Positions 1-31,400 of a stretch of DNA of 64,000 nucleotides are shown here, one piece after another. Source of the stretch: Glandiceps talaboti (Eukaryota > Hemichordata > Enteropneusta > Spengelidae); NCBI RefSeq assembly GCF_964340395.1, contig NC_135562.1, forward strand, positions 5,440,134 through 5,504,133, written 5' to 3'. How positions within the stretch are numbered: position 1 is the stretch's first letter; every line of letters begins with the position of its first letter. Both the position numbers and the translations under genes were made by a program. The notes below the pieces were generated by a model. It had not been told where the DNA came from. It made no database searches and saw only the letters and a program-made list of their open reading frames with translations.

Positions 1-510
1 CGTCGATAAAGAAGGACATCAAGACACATTTCTTTGCAAGAGCTTTCTCTAACATTTTACACTAATCTTTTATTGTTCCTGTTGAGCGCCATAGAACATT
101 ACATCGTATTGGATTTTGGTGTTATCCAAATATTTCTATTTCATTCAAAACGTAGTAAGTGAATACGTAATTTGTGGTCGTTCGACATAGTTCAGATGGA
201 CTCGTAGTAAAGGTTGTCATTTGGAGGAGAAACATGACACACTAAGACCAGTAAAAGGTAATCAGTCACTACTTGGGACACTCTCCCTTCATTACCCTGA
301 CCTATATCTGAAAACCAGCATGAACCACTTACATATTTTGTAAAAGGAAGCAAACATATATACTTTGTATTATTTTTGTTTATTTGTACAACAAGATGTG
401 TCGCCTTATTGTATCTAATCATCTCTGTAACTCAATGTAATGAACTTAACTCTTATATATACAATAATGTCAACTAGCACCGATTGCTCATTGCTGCGAG
501 ATAGAAGAAG

Positions 511-618
511 GTGGTGGTGGTGGTGGTGGTGGTGGTGGTGGTGGTGGTGGTGGTGGTGGTGGTGGTGGCGGCGGCGGTGGCGGTGGTGGTGGTGGTGGTG
601 GTGGTGGTGGTGGTGGTG
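511..618. repeat. (TGG)n microsatellite with a GGC interruption
   Basis: About 36 near-perfect GTG triplets, with a short GGC/GCG block in the middle. The poly-Trp, poly-Val and poly-His frames it creates are artefacts of the repeat and not genes. Confidence 0.95.
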
Positions 619-1413
619 GAAGTAAAATGCCAGACAAAGAGTTATAATCAACTTTCAAGTAACTTATATCAATCGCGATTCTTGCAAACGAACATCACCA
701 AATTCAAAGATGCACATGAGCTGTTCCATTAATAACAATATTGTTTTTGAACGACACAAATAATGAGCACATCCGGCCAAAGGGACATTATGAAGATGGA
801 AAAGCCAAATCGAAAGAACACTCACTTAACATTATCAGTTTTCATTGAAAACACATTATGATAATTAGCTCTGTAATTGAATGTAGGGAGATGGACGTAT
901 TGATAGACATGAAAAGGAACTTTTTAAAGTAATTATTAAGTATATCACCACTGTAAGGACGGGTGCATCAAACATCACCATCAACATCACACAGTACTTG
1001 TTCGACACTCAGAAAACAAACTTTGACATTGACGACATGTGGGCAATACATTATCAGCTGTTTAACAGGCAATTCATGGACAAGTTACAGATATTCTCTT
1101 TATGAAATAAATGCATGCTTTTACAAACCTTATCTAGTAATCTTGTCGCATTTATTCTTGACGTACGTACAATGTCAATCATAATGACAACCCTGTCATT
1201 GGATAATCCATTCAGGTTGCCTAAATGCGAGGCAACGATTCCAATAGTTGATATTTAAAAATGTTGCAATAAGGACAATAACGTGTACCTCTTCAGATGA
1301 AAAACATAATACAGCAAATTGTCCAGATTGGGCTGGTATCACTTCAACTACATTCCTTTTATTGTTAGAGAAACTTTCCCTGTAACAAGGAAAAGGAAAT
1401 ATAGAGTATCCAT

Positions 1414-1660
1414 CACTGTCGTGTGTATCCATTGTACTGTAATATTGAATGGTTGTAAGGGGAAAGTACATTAAGTACAATTCACTGACACACAGACACA
1501 GAGACACAGGCACAGACACACCACAAACCACCGTTGCTATTGTAGAGCTCATATTTCATAAAGAAAGTAGTGTAGGTCCAGACAGTTCGTATTACGACTG
1601 GGGCAGCCTAACAGATAGTAGCCGGGGTGGTGATGGGGTGTGGTATACCAGTTGTTGATG
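1414..1660. repeat. Relic of peptide-cluster flanking sequence
   Basis: The part near 1440 (ATATTGAATGGTTGTAAGGG) recurs near 6648. The part at 1533-1580 (TTGCTATTGTAGAGCTCATA and onward) recurs at 3826 and 9112. The part at 1597-1660 (AACAGATAGTAGCCGGGGTG inside) recurs at 15426-15490, next to the old copy C. So this is an outlying, decayed piece of the same duplicated family; no peptide reading frame remains beside it. Confidence 0.6.
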
Positions 1661-3192
1661 AACTCTTACGTAGTTGACGTACTGTCATGAGTATATTAGA
1701 GTTTGTTGTGACATTCTACTTATATGCACAGGGGAGTGGTTTGACCTCTTGGTTTACCAAACTTTATTCTTGACGAGACTGACTGAACCCATAAAAAAGG
1801 AAAAAAGAGAAAAGAAGAAGTAGAAAATGTAGTAGAAAACTGTAGTTAGAGTTGTAATTAGGTGACTGAAAAATTTGAATTTGTCTAATTCTTGTTATCT
1901 TGGCTGCAGAGAATTGCCTTTGAGTTGCGATTAAGCCAGATGATACTTCTATGATTTCTTGAGTCCAGGTGGTATATGCAGAGTAATAGAGATCTGCAAT
2001 ATATATATTACTTGAGACCTGACCCTCTATCTATTCTTTGAGTTTCTGTAGGCGGTACAACTGCAGAGTAAAGAGACCTGCCTTGATACCTGAACCTATA
2101 CCTAACTCTACCTTTGCTAAATCTGTTTCTTCATCATCATCATGTCATTTGACTTTTGACTTTTGAGTGTTAGATAGTAATACATATTTTCTTAGTTAGA
2201 GCAAGTGGAAGTAGTCACGATATATGAACTAGACTTGCAGAGTAGTTGTTATTTTATAGTCTTTTGGTATGTAAGATGATGATGTGGCTTGCCGCTTGTT
2301 GGTTACTGTTGCCACATTCTTGTTGAGTAGACCAGTGAATGTAATTAACAACCTGGGATGTTAGTTCACTAGATGATTGTAGTTCACTTGTCTTGGTAGT
2401 TGGTACTATTAAGTACATGGTAAGTGTGTGAACCAAATAGACTGTTGACGCCCATCTATGCCTCACACTGCCATAATATATTGTGGTCTCTAATGTGGTA
2501 CTACGGCACTGCTACCAAGGTATTGTATGCACTGGTTGGCCACAACATACCCAGTTACTGTAGTTAGCAATATCCTACCACTACTGATAACATCGCTTTC
2601 TTCTCTTTCTGAATAGCTGCTGTTGACTGGCTAACGAACGGTATCTATCTATATGACCAGTGTGTATTTAGACATACAGGAGTAATTTTTGTTTTAATGT
2701 TGACAAGACTTTTCTTGATTTTTATTTGTACATGACAGGTGGACAGTTACAAATATTGTAACGGTTTGCATTGCCCAGGATGGGATTTACAGGAAATTAC
2801 TGAGAAGAGATTTTTTTGTGTGTTACGACTGTATCTTTGTGGGGACACAAAGGTCTGGTGGGGGGAGGGGAGTTGTCATGAAATCGACACAGTGCCCTCA
2901 GTGACTGATCTGGACTGTGGGTTCCCCTTGGTTGAAGCTGGACATGTGTGGCACATGGTCATCACATGAAGGGTTGATGGCCCACAGACAGATCATGTGA
3001 TCCCAGTCCTGAGGGGCTTTCCCCCCAGTGGTCGACACGTTAGTTTCCATCTTACCATTGTGTAAACCCCACCCAGAGATCTTGTGTTTTGATCTGCTGC
3101 ACTTTTAATGTGTCGGGAAAACTACAAGGGGGCCAGTAGTCATCGTTGAGCCTGGCTATTGATTGGGTTTTTGGACGACGCCTCCAATTCCG

Positions 3193-3292
<100 letters not shown>

Positions 3293-4030
3293 CCCACAAA
3301 ATCAACGTTACTTTTAGGTCATAATACTCCGATTATGATTACGCGGACTAATACAAATTCGAGTCGGTAGGCGGAATCATTCTGATCCATTATTCTTGTA
3401 TTGTATTGTATTGTATTGTATTGTATTGTAATATTGAATGGCTGTAAGGCCAAAGAAAAACATGGTGTGACGTGGTTCCTTTAATGCCCAATTTCAAAAC
3501 AGGGTGGGTAGGATTGGAATTTTATTTTGTTTTTTGGTATGGTGCAGGTTGTTACAATGTACGACATTGTGTGCTGCACTGTATTCTGCCATGTTGTTTT
3601 GATCACAATATGATAATGTCATCAAATCTCACTATTTGTCTTGTGCCTTTGTAAAATTTTCAATTGTTGAAAGAAAAGTTCGAATACCTAACAGAACGTT
3701 GAATGTCAGCAGCGAAAAGCTAGGTTAGGTAGGATTACCAGAACCAAAAAAAAAACTTTTTTGGCCTAGGATTATTCACTTATAAAAGAATTAAACCCAC
3801 TCTCAACCTAATGCAAAATCGACTTTGCTATTGTAGAGCTCATATTTCATAAAGAAAGTAGTCTAGGTCCACTCCATTACTATGGAGAAAATTGAGTACG
3901 TACATGTAATCGGACCAGTCTGGACCTAGCCTAAAAGAGAGAGATTTAGTTTGGGAGCCGAAGATGCAAAACTAGTGTTAACGAACACCAGAGGTAAATA
4001 AGTGGTAGACAAGTACGATTGTGTATTCAG

Positions 4031-4036
4031 GTAAGT
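4031..4036 (+). promoter_or_regulatory. Possible splice donor of a 5' untranslated exon (copy A)
   Basis: CAG|GTAAGT stands 477 bases upstream of the peptide ATG. The same donor string persists in copy B (from 9320) and in the more diverged upstream relics at about 6827 and 11876, which suggests but does not prove use. No transcript evidence is available. Confidence 0.3.
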
Positions 4037-4507
4037 AACAGACAAGGTGACCCTTGAATGTACACGTTGTTACTAGATGATCTGTGAAAATGTAAAGGTG
4101 TCATGAAGCTTATCCATCAACCTCATGACCCAATTGCCAGTATCTCCACAAATATGTATGCATAGAAGGGCAAATTTATTATCTCTCAGGACAATGTATT
4201 TATATAAATGAACACGTCCTTCAAATTATTCCGTTCAGGAAGGGTTGCGGTTCGTATGTTATATGAAATACAATTACAATGTCGTTATAACTTATATTCC
4301 TCCTTATGACCTTATTTATTTACCATTCCTTCAAATCCTTGGCACCTCCATTCCGTTCTGACCACCCCTTCAGTAATGTTTAGGACCAAAGTGGCATCAT
4401 TTAAAGTTCACAAACTCGAAGTGTGTTGGCAACAGTTTGTTGATCAAGGGAACCACTACCAGAGTATCTGAAAGCGTCAGTGATAAGTTACACAAGCCGA
4501 TAAAACG

Positions 4508-4780
4508 ATGGCAAGGCCTGCCATAATCACCTGGGTTGTACTGATACTAATCTTTGGAATTCTACAACAAGATACTGTGTTTGCCAATCTGGTCGATCTA
4601 GCTCCAACGAAGACAAAGGATAGAAGTGTTGATCTCATTAAATCCATTTTGGGAGGAGATCGTGCAAAAGGAGAGAATCTTATGAAAAAGGAACCTATCG
4701 TGGAAGAAGGAGAAATCGAAAAAATACAATCACTTGTTCAACGAAATTGTCCTCCACTTTGCTGTCCTCCATTTTGTTGA
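4508..4780 (+). CDS. Secreted cysteine-rich peptide precursor, copy A (90 aa)
   Basis: Family not recognised; function unknown. The 90-residue frame reads like a secreted peptide precursor. Residues 1 to about 26 form a classical signal peptide: a short basic start, a hydrophobic core (ITWVVLILIFGIL) and a probable cut after VFA. A charged middle follows, rich in Lys, Glu and Asp. The last ten residues hold all four cysteines in the pattern C-x3-CC-x3-C with Pro-Pro in both loops (CPPLCCPPFC), ending at the stop. The start is supported by the matching ATG context in copy B and in the broken paralogue at 13305. A possible untranslated first exon ends at the donor CAG|GTAAGT (4030/4031), with a candidate acceptor near 4460; this is inference. 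The gene lies tail-to-tail with an astacin terminal exon. The scaffold recalls short disulfide peptides of several venom and antimicrobial families, but no homology to any is shown. Confidence 0.72.
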   Translation: MARPAIITWVVLILIFGILQQDTVFANLVDLAPTKTKDRSVDLIKSILGGDRAKGENLMKKEPIVEEGEIEKIQSLVQRNCPPLCCPPFC

Positions 4781-4854
4781 CTCACGGTGAACAAGTACGT
4801 CTATATTTTAGTCTAACGAAGACAAAATAGGCGTGTCTCCGTGTACCACTGCTG

Positions 4855-5218
4855 TGGTTGGAACCATCTGTGTGTCACCATGTATTGCTGCTGTAGTTGA
4901 CTTCATCTAATAAACCTATAAAGTGTGTCACCATGTATGACTGCTGCAGTTGACTTCATCTAATAGACCCAAGTGTGTCACCATGTATGACTGCTGTAGT
5001 TGACATTATCTAACAAACTGAAGTGTGTCACCATGTATTACTAATGTAGTTGACTTCATCTAATTAACCTAAGTGTGTCACCATTTATGATTATTGTAAT
5101 TGAATTCATCTAATAGACCAAAGTGTGTCACCATTTATGATTACTGTAGTTGAATTCATCTAATAAACCAAAGTGTGTCACCATGTATTACTGCTAAAGT
5201 TCACTTTATCTAACAAAC
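4855..5218. repeat. ~49-bp minisatellite behind peptide gene A
   Basis: About seven or eight diverged units of 49-50 bases with the shared core AGTGTGTCACCATGTATGAC, then a TAGTTGACTTCATCTAAT part and a variable AATAAAC or AATAGAC end. It starts about 75 bases after the peptide stop codon. Several units carry a perfect AATAAA followed within about 10-15 bases by a GT-rich run, that is a possible poly(A) signal with a downstream element. Confidence 0.88.
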
Positions 5219-5322
5219 CTCGACCCCACACACATACATGTATATACGCCAAGTAAAAATTGCTTTCAAATAGATACCTCCCGAGAATTATTTTAATGTA
5301 AACAAAAATGATAAATACATAA

Positions 5323-5328
5323 TTTATT
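5323..5328 (-). promoter_or_regulatory. Poly(A) signal of astacin terminal exon A
   Basis: AATAAA on the minus strand, about 160 bases past the TAA at 5485-5487. It is kept in the equivalent place of copies B and C, and suits an mRNA end near 5300. Confidence 0.55.
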
Positions 5329-5484
5329 CTCATTATAAGTATTCAAATCAATAGCAAGCCTAAGCAGATGAATTATGTGTTGGATATTTGCCACCAACCA
5401 ACCAACTCAGTGTTTGTCACAAATCTGCAAACTCCACCCTCACAACATGACATCCTATTCCATATACCTCTGAGCAATTGCTTT

Positions 5485-24926
<19,442 letters not shown>

Positions 24927-25082
24927 GTTTGGAGTATCTAAACAACTGTATTACTGATACATTTACATGACACAGGGGAATATATGTATTCTAGACCTCA
25001 AAGTACAGGGGGTGTCACCTATGACTCATTTGGAGTTATCATCACATTCAGTTCGAATATTGGAAATTATCTTGTTAGAAGC

Positions 25083-25116
<34 letters not shown>

Positions 25117-25149
25117 CATACATACATACATACATACTTATGCATACTT

Positions 25150-25328
25150 CTTCTGGTTATCACCTCAGATGGCTTAAAAAACTGACATAACCTTTTTTTG
25201 GTTAACGTTAAACAAACTGTTCATTTAGTACCAGAACATAGACTCCATGCCATCTTATTTCTTTCCCTCTCTGACTCCAAGCAACCCTTCCCCTCCATCA
25301 TATTATTCATATAGGACTTTAATTGAAC

Positions 25329-25330
<2 letters not shown>
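25150..25330 (-). mobile_element. Dispersed element with tetranucleotide tail, copy 1
   Basis: About 180 bases that are the reverse complement of 36014-36200 (compare CCATCTGAGGTGATAACCA there with GGTTATCACCTCAGATGG here, and TTGCTTGGAGTC with GACTCCAAGCAA). In both copies the same end borders a tetranucleotide microsatellite. Probably a microsatellite-bearing non-autonomous element of the kind known in invertebrates as pearl or CvA-like; family not certain. Confidence 0.6.
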
Positions 25331-25403
<73 letters not shown>

Positions 25404-25479
25404 GTATGTATGTATGTATGTATGTATGTATGTATGTATGTATGTATGTATGTATGTATGTATGTATGTATGTATGTAT
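25329..25479. repeat. (TCTG)n followed by (TATG)n
   Basis: About 18 TCTG units passing directly into about 18 TATG units. It forms the tail of the dispersed element to its left. A CATA array also precedes that element at about 25083-25137. Confidence 0.93.
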
Positions 25480-26050
25480 AAAATGTGTGTTTGCTGGCTT
25501 GATATTAGAGTTCGTTCATTTTCACTAAATCTTTGGTCAGCACAAAGTGGACATTTGTATGTTATATCTAAATACCCGATCTCCGCCACTGATTTACAAA
25601 ATACAGGACATGATATAAGCAACACATTGTTAATTAGTCATTTTTGAGTATCCCCCCTGACAGGAAATTAAATTCATATTTGTAATTAACCAATGTTTAT
25701 CATGGCTAATTATCATGACAGTATAATATCCAATTTGTCGTTTTTCAGGGTATGATAATAGTTGATAATAACTTTAATTACTACGTAATTTTGATAAATG
25801 ATTATTAAGTTATGAACATTAAGAGAACTATACATTAACTAAGTCCATGTTCAACTTTAGAGAAATAGTGATAGAAGGATTTCTAATATTGGTTTTGGCA
25901 GATTACTATATACAATGGGACAGAATTGTAGTAATGTACCGGTGGGTGGGGTGGTGGTGGTGGTGGGGACTTGGTTGAGTAATGCGTACAGATATACCCT
26001 GTCGAATTCAAATCACAACCACAAACGCTACAAATAAGCCGTATCAAAAG

Positions 26051-26150
26051 TCTACATTTAGTCAGAAACTAGGTGGTCCAATGTCTACATTTAGTCAGAA
26101 ACTAGGTGGTCCAATGTCTACATTTCAGTCAAAAACTATGGGGTCAAATG
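26051..26150. repeat. 33-bp tandem repeat (three units)
   Basis: Two identical units, TCTACATTTAGTCAGAAACT plus 13 bases, then a third diverged unit. Being 33 bases it keeps an open frame (STFSQKLGGPM repeated), but I see no other sign of coding. Confidence 0.85.
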
Positions 26151-26388
26151 CCTATATCCAGCCTGACAGTAGGACAGTCTCAGAAAAAATTGAAAACCGA
26201 CAGCTTATCAGAAACTACGTTCTCGAAAAAGTCTCAGAAAAAAAATTGGATCTGTGTTATTCAAAACATGCTTTCCAAAGTTATAGGTGCATCGAAAGAG
26301 GGGGGTCTTACCTCTACATAATGCTTAGAAAATCAAGAGTCATAAGTCCTCATGAATATGGGAGCGGGGGGGGGGTTGTCAAGAGAGC

Positions 26389-26421
<33 letters not shown>
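26389..26421. repeat. (CA)n microsatellite
   Basis: About 16 CA units. Confidence 0.93.
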
Positions 26422-26424
<3 letters not shown>

Positions 26425-27829
26425 GTTAAACACAACATTATCGGAACAGTTTTTTCATCAAATAACCAAACTTTGATATTTTCACTAAAATGGGTCAGTT
26501 ACTTATAAAAAGACATTGTATATGTTAATTATTGGTCAGAATTATATATTTGTATATCGGTAGTGTAGTGGCAAAATTAAAGCATGAACGAAAGTTCAGT
26601 TCTGAATAAGTCGCATGTAAAAAACTACTAAGCTTATTTGTGACATTTTTCGATCAGACAACCACAATATCGAAAGCTGAATGCTAAATTACTTTGAACT
26701 GCTTGTGTTGTGACCTTTGTAAATCACAATATATTCAGGTTTTTTTTTTTCAAAAATAAAGAAAATATAAATCATTAGACATTGTACTGTGGCCGAAAAA
26801 GCAGTACAGAAACTCGTTGAAATCCTTATCGCCGTTGAGGGCGCTGATTTTTGCAGTTTGATTTGATTTATCGTGTAGAGTACAGCTACAAAAAATACGT
26901 TTACCCACATGTGATGCAATAATGTTCATGAAGATGCAATTGTACCTAACAATTTTTTTTTAAACTCACAATGAAATGTTCCAATTGCGGCTACTGCACC
27001 TTTTAAAGTCTTAAAGATGATAACAGAGGTAGTATTTATTATACTACAATCGTGATGTATATTGGTACTTCCTATAGTGTTTGAAGTTATGACGTGAAGA
27101 AAATTACGCTTTCTGCCTTCTATGTCTGACCTTCAATATGCAAATTAGATTGAAAAGAAAATATAGAACAGTTTTCAAATTTGAGAGTGACACCTTGTAA
27201 CTAAAATGGATTGTTTTATTGATTTGATGAAAAACGTATACATTTTTTTTATCCAGACTTTGAACCTATAAACTTTCTACGAGTGTTTCAAAACATTAAA
27301 TACAAAGGTATAAAAGGAGAGGGGAAGCGCATACAGTTCAATGATATCAATTGCGTCTACGCGGCTTTGCGTGCTTCAGGTGCTCGCCTTACGATGCCCA
27401 TACCAGGGCAAATGTGCCCATGGTACTCCACTCTGATACAGGGCCCTCTACGTCAGATATTTGACTTACGTTTGTTTGTTTTATTGTGGGCTGTTGTTGA
27501 ACCTGCCAATATTACGATTTTATCTTACATATGTAATGGTGAAAGGTTACACCTAAAATTCTGTACTTGTGCACATTTTCCCATTGCATGGTCGTCTCAA
27601 ACTTGAAATTAAAAATCAAACAAACAAACCTGTTTTAACCTACCTTTTACATGTCTATAATATGCAAATATATCGCCGCTTTCTGTCGTACTCTTCCTTT
27701 TCTCTCCTTTATTTTGATAAATGTATCCTTTTGCTTGAACTCCCTGTTTCGATTGTCTTTTCTTTTCACATATCTCCTCAAGACATTTGAACAGTGCAGT
27801 TGAAGGTGAATATTTCCCGGGTAAAGTTG

Positions 27830-28361
27830 GAACCTTGTTCGCGTTTTCCTTCACTTTGCATTGTGGGTGCCGGAAATAATACCTTTTTAGGGAAGTGGTA
27901 AATTCCGACAGTGGGACAGCCATTTTGAGTAAGGGACTGTGGTAATGGAGGCGATCAGTCCTACAACTTAGTTCTTTTCGTGGTTTTAAAACTTTTCAAA
28001 AGCGTCGAAACAGCCGGAGAATCCAGCTGAATATTTTATCGTAATAACGGTGGAGGCCATCAGGCCTTAGATTGTGGAATCGCGAAGTACCTTACGCAGG
28101 GTTTGCGACTTCACCAGTTGATGAAGTGCGACGTTGAGTCGGACAAGTTTTACTGTCATAACATACACGATCGGCCGAAGGGAACTCCCATGAAGTGACT
28201 CAAACTTTAATACGGTCAGCGGGAAATCCTCAAAGTAACGGCATACAAGAAGAACTCGATGCCAATGAATTTATTGGAGGGACATTGAGTGGTACATTAT
28301 AATATAAATGTTGTTATGTTGTGACGTTCTAAGATAGGCGTGTAACGTAATCGAGCGAACC
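27830..28361 (+). promoter_or_regulatory. Probable ROCK promoter and 5' untranslated region
   Basis: CpG dinucleotides are clearly denser here than in the surrounding AT-rich DNA. An ETS-like site (GCCGGAAAT) and a YY1-like GCCATTTTG stand near 27870 and 27920. No TATA box was seen and the transcription start is unknown. Inferred from position directly upstream of the ROCK start codon. Confidence 0.45.
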
Positions 28362-28454
28362 ATGGCGAACCGAGGTAGCCTTGAGAAACGGTATAGCAAT
28401 TTGGAGCGGTATGTCCGCGACCCCAGATCTCAAATATACGTTGAGGCGTTACTG
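28362..28454 (+). CDS. ROCK: ROCK coding exon 1
   Basis: Thirty-one codons from ATG (28362) to CTG|GTAAGT. Reads MANRGSLEKRYSNLERYVRD and onward to VEALL; RYxxLExxxRDPRS corresponds to the first helix of ROCK. The ATG context AACCATGG is close to the Kozak consensus. Phase 0. Confidence 0.9.
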
Positions 28455-31400
28455 GTAAGTACTATTTAGTAACCACACCCACCACTGCAGGTAAAATTGT
28501 TGTCATTTTTTGCAGAAGCGGAGCAACTAGTAATGCTACACGATAGAAGAGGAACACGTTTAACCGTAAATAGGTCAGGATTAAAACTGCAGCAGCCGAG
28601 CCCTTGAGATAATAAACGAATGTAGACATTATGATCACAAGCAATAAAACTTCCGTTGAAATGGTTGTAAAGCCCGTTATATACTAAAAAAGAAGCAATT
28701 TTGTTGTGTTTTGTCCTCTAAAAGTTCACAGACTTTGCGCAAACAGGAAACACTGTTTATATTTTTGGACCCAATATCGAGACCCGCGAATATTACATAA
28801 CAGGAATGCGGAATATCTTTATCTGTGAGTAACCCCCCCCCCCCCCAACACACACCCTGTCATTGCCAAAAGTCATTATTGGTGAAACTTTGCAGTGTCG
28901 TGTTACTATTGAGTCAATGCATGGTCCGTGTGAATTCATTGTTGATGCAATGAATTCAAGCCCTGTTCCAATAATAGGACGATTCTATGACTCGATTACA
29001 ATGTATGTGTAATATTTCACTGCAGTCCGTGTGAAGGACAGATTTTCAGTCTCTCTGTACAAGTCAGTCTGGAGTAGGGTAAAGTTGATTCGACAAAATA
29101 AACAATGAGATTAGTATGCCATTAAAAATGTGGCCCTATTAAATTCTGACTTCCAGGGCCCTTTGTAATCCATGACTTGTACTAAAAGTAGTACAGTACA
29201 GAACTACATTTTCGGTGATGGTCAAAGGTCAACAACAGAAGAAAAAAATTAGACAATTGTATTTCATTGATTGTTTAGACAATGTAGTTTGACCTACTTT
29301 TTAAAAAAGTTAATTTTTTCCTCTAAAAAGTGAGCGCCATGCTCAAACCAGAATTTTGTATATTTGTATAGTAATTACATTTATGTATATGGCGTTTTTA
29401 CAGGCGCCTGAACTTGTCTACTGGTACATCTGATTCATTTGTTATGCATGAATGAGGAATACCCAGACAAGGAACTTGCACTGTATTGTGAACAGTATAT
29501 TGTATTCATATTGGTATTTTCTATTTTTTTTAAATATAACTAGTGTAAAAATTTAAATTCAGATTATAACGTTAATTGCAACATTGAAAACACTGGGACA
29601 TTCAGATTGTCTAACCAGTCATTTGACATTTGTAGTGCGTTGAATAATTCAAATAAAATGATGAAAGAGTTGATCACCACAAAAAACATGTCTGTCAGTA
29701 TCAATCATACATTATACATCCACTTCTTGACCTGAAGGGTGTTGTATTTTTTATCACGTTTCATTTCAACAAGCCCTACCCAGATTTCAAAATGCAGTTG
29801 TAACCCAAGGCTGCTTCTGTGTGTGTACTTTATATATAGCATAAGAAGATTTGAGGTCATGTGGATTAGATAAACAGAATTTAATATGCGAGATCTTTTT
29901 ACCCTCACCATGTTTTAGGTCAGTAACCATCATCAAGAGTATCATTTTCTTGGGTAGCTAACTCCTTCCTCATTAAGATTGTTACCTTTAAAGTAACTTT
30001 TTGACAGATTCTCATATAATTTTAGACAGATAACCTGCAACTTGTCCTGGGTATTGAACTGGTACCAATATTCTATTATAAAAAAAAATCAAAATTGCAT
30101 TTTAGAAGTCCAAATATCAAGTTGCACACGTCTGGTAGTTCCAGGTCAAAGGTCAGATTGACTCAATTTGGTCTCCTGTGACAGGCTGTGTTCCAACCTA
30201 TAATTTTTTTGAGGCAAAATGAACACATTTGTTTTTGTGAAAACTCTGACAACACCATCATTAATCTGTAGAATGAAAATATTGTGTGTGCACGTAGAAC
30301 ACATAGTACATGTACAGTAGGTGTACTTCTTGACCTGTGTGTTCAAACCAACATGAAAAGATAACGTTTCTCTGTGACATTTACATGCAACTGCCATGTT
30401 GGCAGAATATGTGAACCAAATTCCAACCAGTGATTTCTTAGTCTGGATACCACAATGGTTTCTAACAACACTGTGAATGGAGGTGTGAATAAAATAGTAA
30501 CCATATCATATACAAGTAGGAACTACATGTAGACTACAGAGGTGTAAATCGTAACGATATTGTATAGGAACTAGACGAGTGACTGTGATTTCTATTTTTC
30601 AACCAAGGCTAATAAACTCAAGAACAACATCCTGTGACTTGGAAACTGTGACATGTACATGTATGGGGTCTATCACCAACCCTGTTGAATCATAAATTAT
30701 ACTGATTCATACTTTGTGTAAATACTGATGAAATACATGTAGCTACTAAAAATACACATTATTATCATATATATAAATTTCTGTCATAAGTATATAAGTT
30801 CTAATTCCAAAGTATAGAAACAGAATGTATTTAAATTTATTTATTTTTTTTATTTAGAATTTTGAAATTCTAATATGTGCTCAGATTTCTGATTTTTAAG
30901 AGGGATACACATACATTGTATACTGCATTATACAGATAACTATTTTCAGAAGTATTTTCCAGTATGATTTCATTAACATTACATTATATTGTAGGATGGG
31001 AATTTTGGTTCATTGGAATCATTCAAAGGTACAAAATGTAGTAATGAAATTCTCAGTAAAAGAGTGCCAACTTCTGATGTATAGAAAAAAGTTGATATCT
31101 GTCATTTGTTTTAATTACAGTTGAGATATTTCAAAATCTTAAATTTAGGAAATTTTTATTTTTTTACCAGGATGGGAAGTTATAAAATTTTACTTGACTA
31201 CTCCAGGCCTTATATTATACCTGGGTTCCCCTCATAATCATTGCTTAATATAGGAAATTGTGTCAATTTTGCTACATTTTCTATCTTTGTAATTAGGGTT
31301 CCAAAACCTATGAAAATACTAAGTATACACATTGTCAATGTCTTCATGTATGTCTCTGTAAAGAAGAATTACAATGTGGTGATATATCTCACACTGACCT

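Larger units (their letters stand above)
1..2900. other. Gene-free left flank
   Basis: I find no supported coding exon on either strand. Open frames here are short, lack family motifs, or are produced by the GTG repeat. The stretch contains one trinucleotide array and, around 1414-1660, sequence related to pieces of the peptide cluster to the right. The base composition is AT-rich, like the rest of the window. Confidence 0.6.
24927..27829. other. Intergenic space between the head-to-head astacin and ROCK genes
   Basis: Both coding starts face into this interval. It holds tetranucleotide arrays, one dispersed element, a three-unit 33-bp repeat and a CA run. The 107-codon frame at 27283-27606 shows no family motif. 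No gene recognised. Confidence 0.5.

Noticed and set aside
415-732. Frames with poly-Trp, poly-Val or poly-His
   Set aside because: They are readings of the TGG microsatellite; no conserved context, start or splice signal.
4508-4780. Naming the 90-residue peptide a conotoxin or other known toxin
   Set aside because: Only a short C-x3-CC-x3-C end and a signal peptide are similar in kind; there is no family-level match and the host is unknown.
25982-26476. 164-codon frame with STFSQKLGGPM repeats
   Set aside because: The repeat is a multiple of three so the frame stays open by chance; it ends in a CA microsatellite and shows no family signal.
27283-27606. 107-codon frame upstream of ROCK
   Set aside because: No recognisable domain, no splice or start context, and it lies next to the ROCK promoter.
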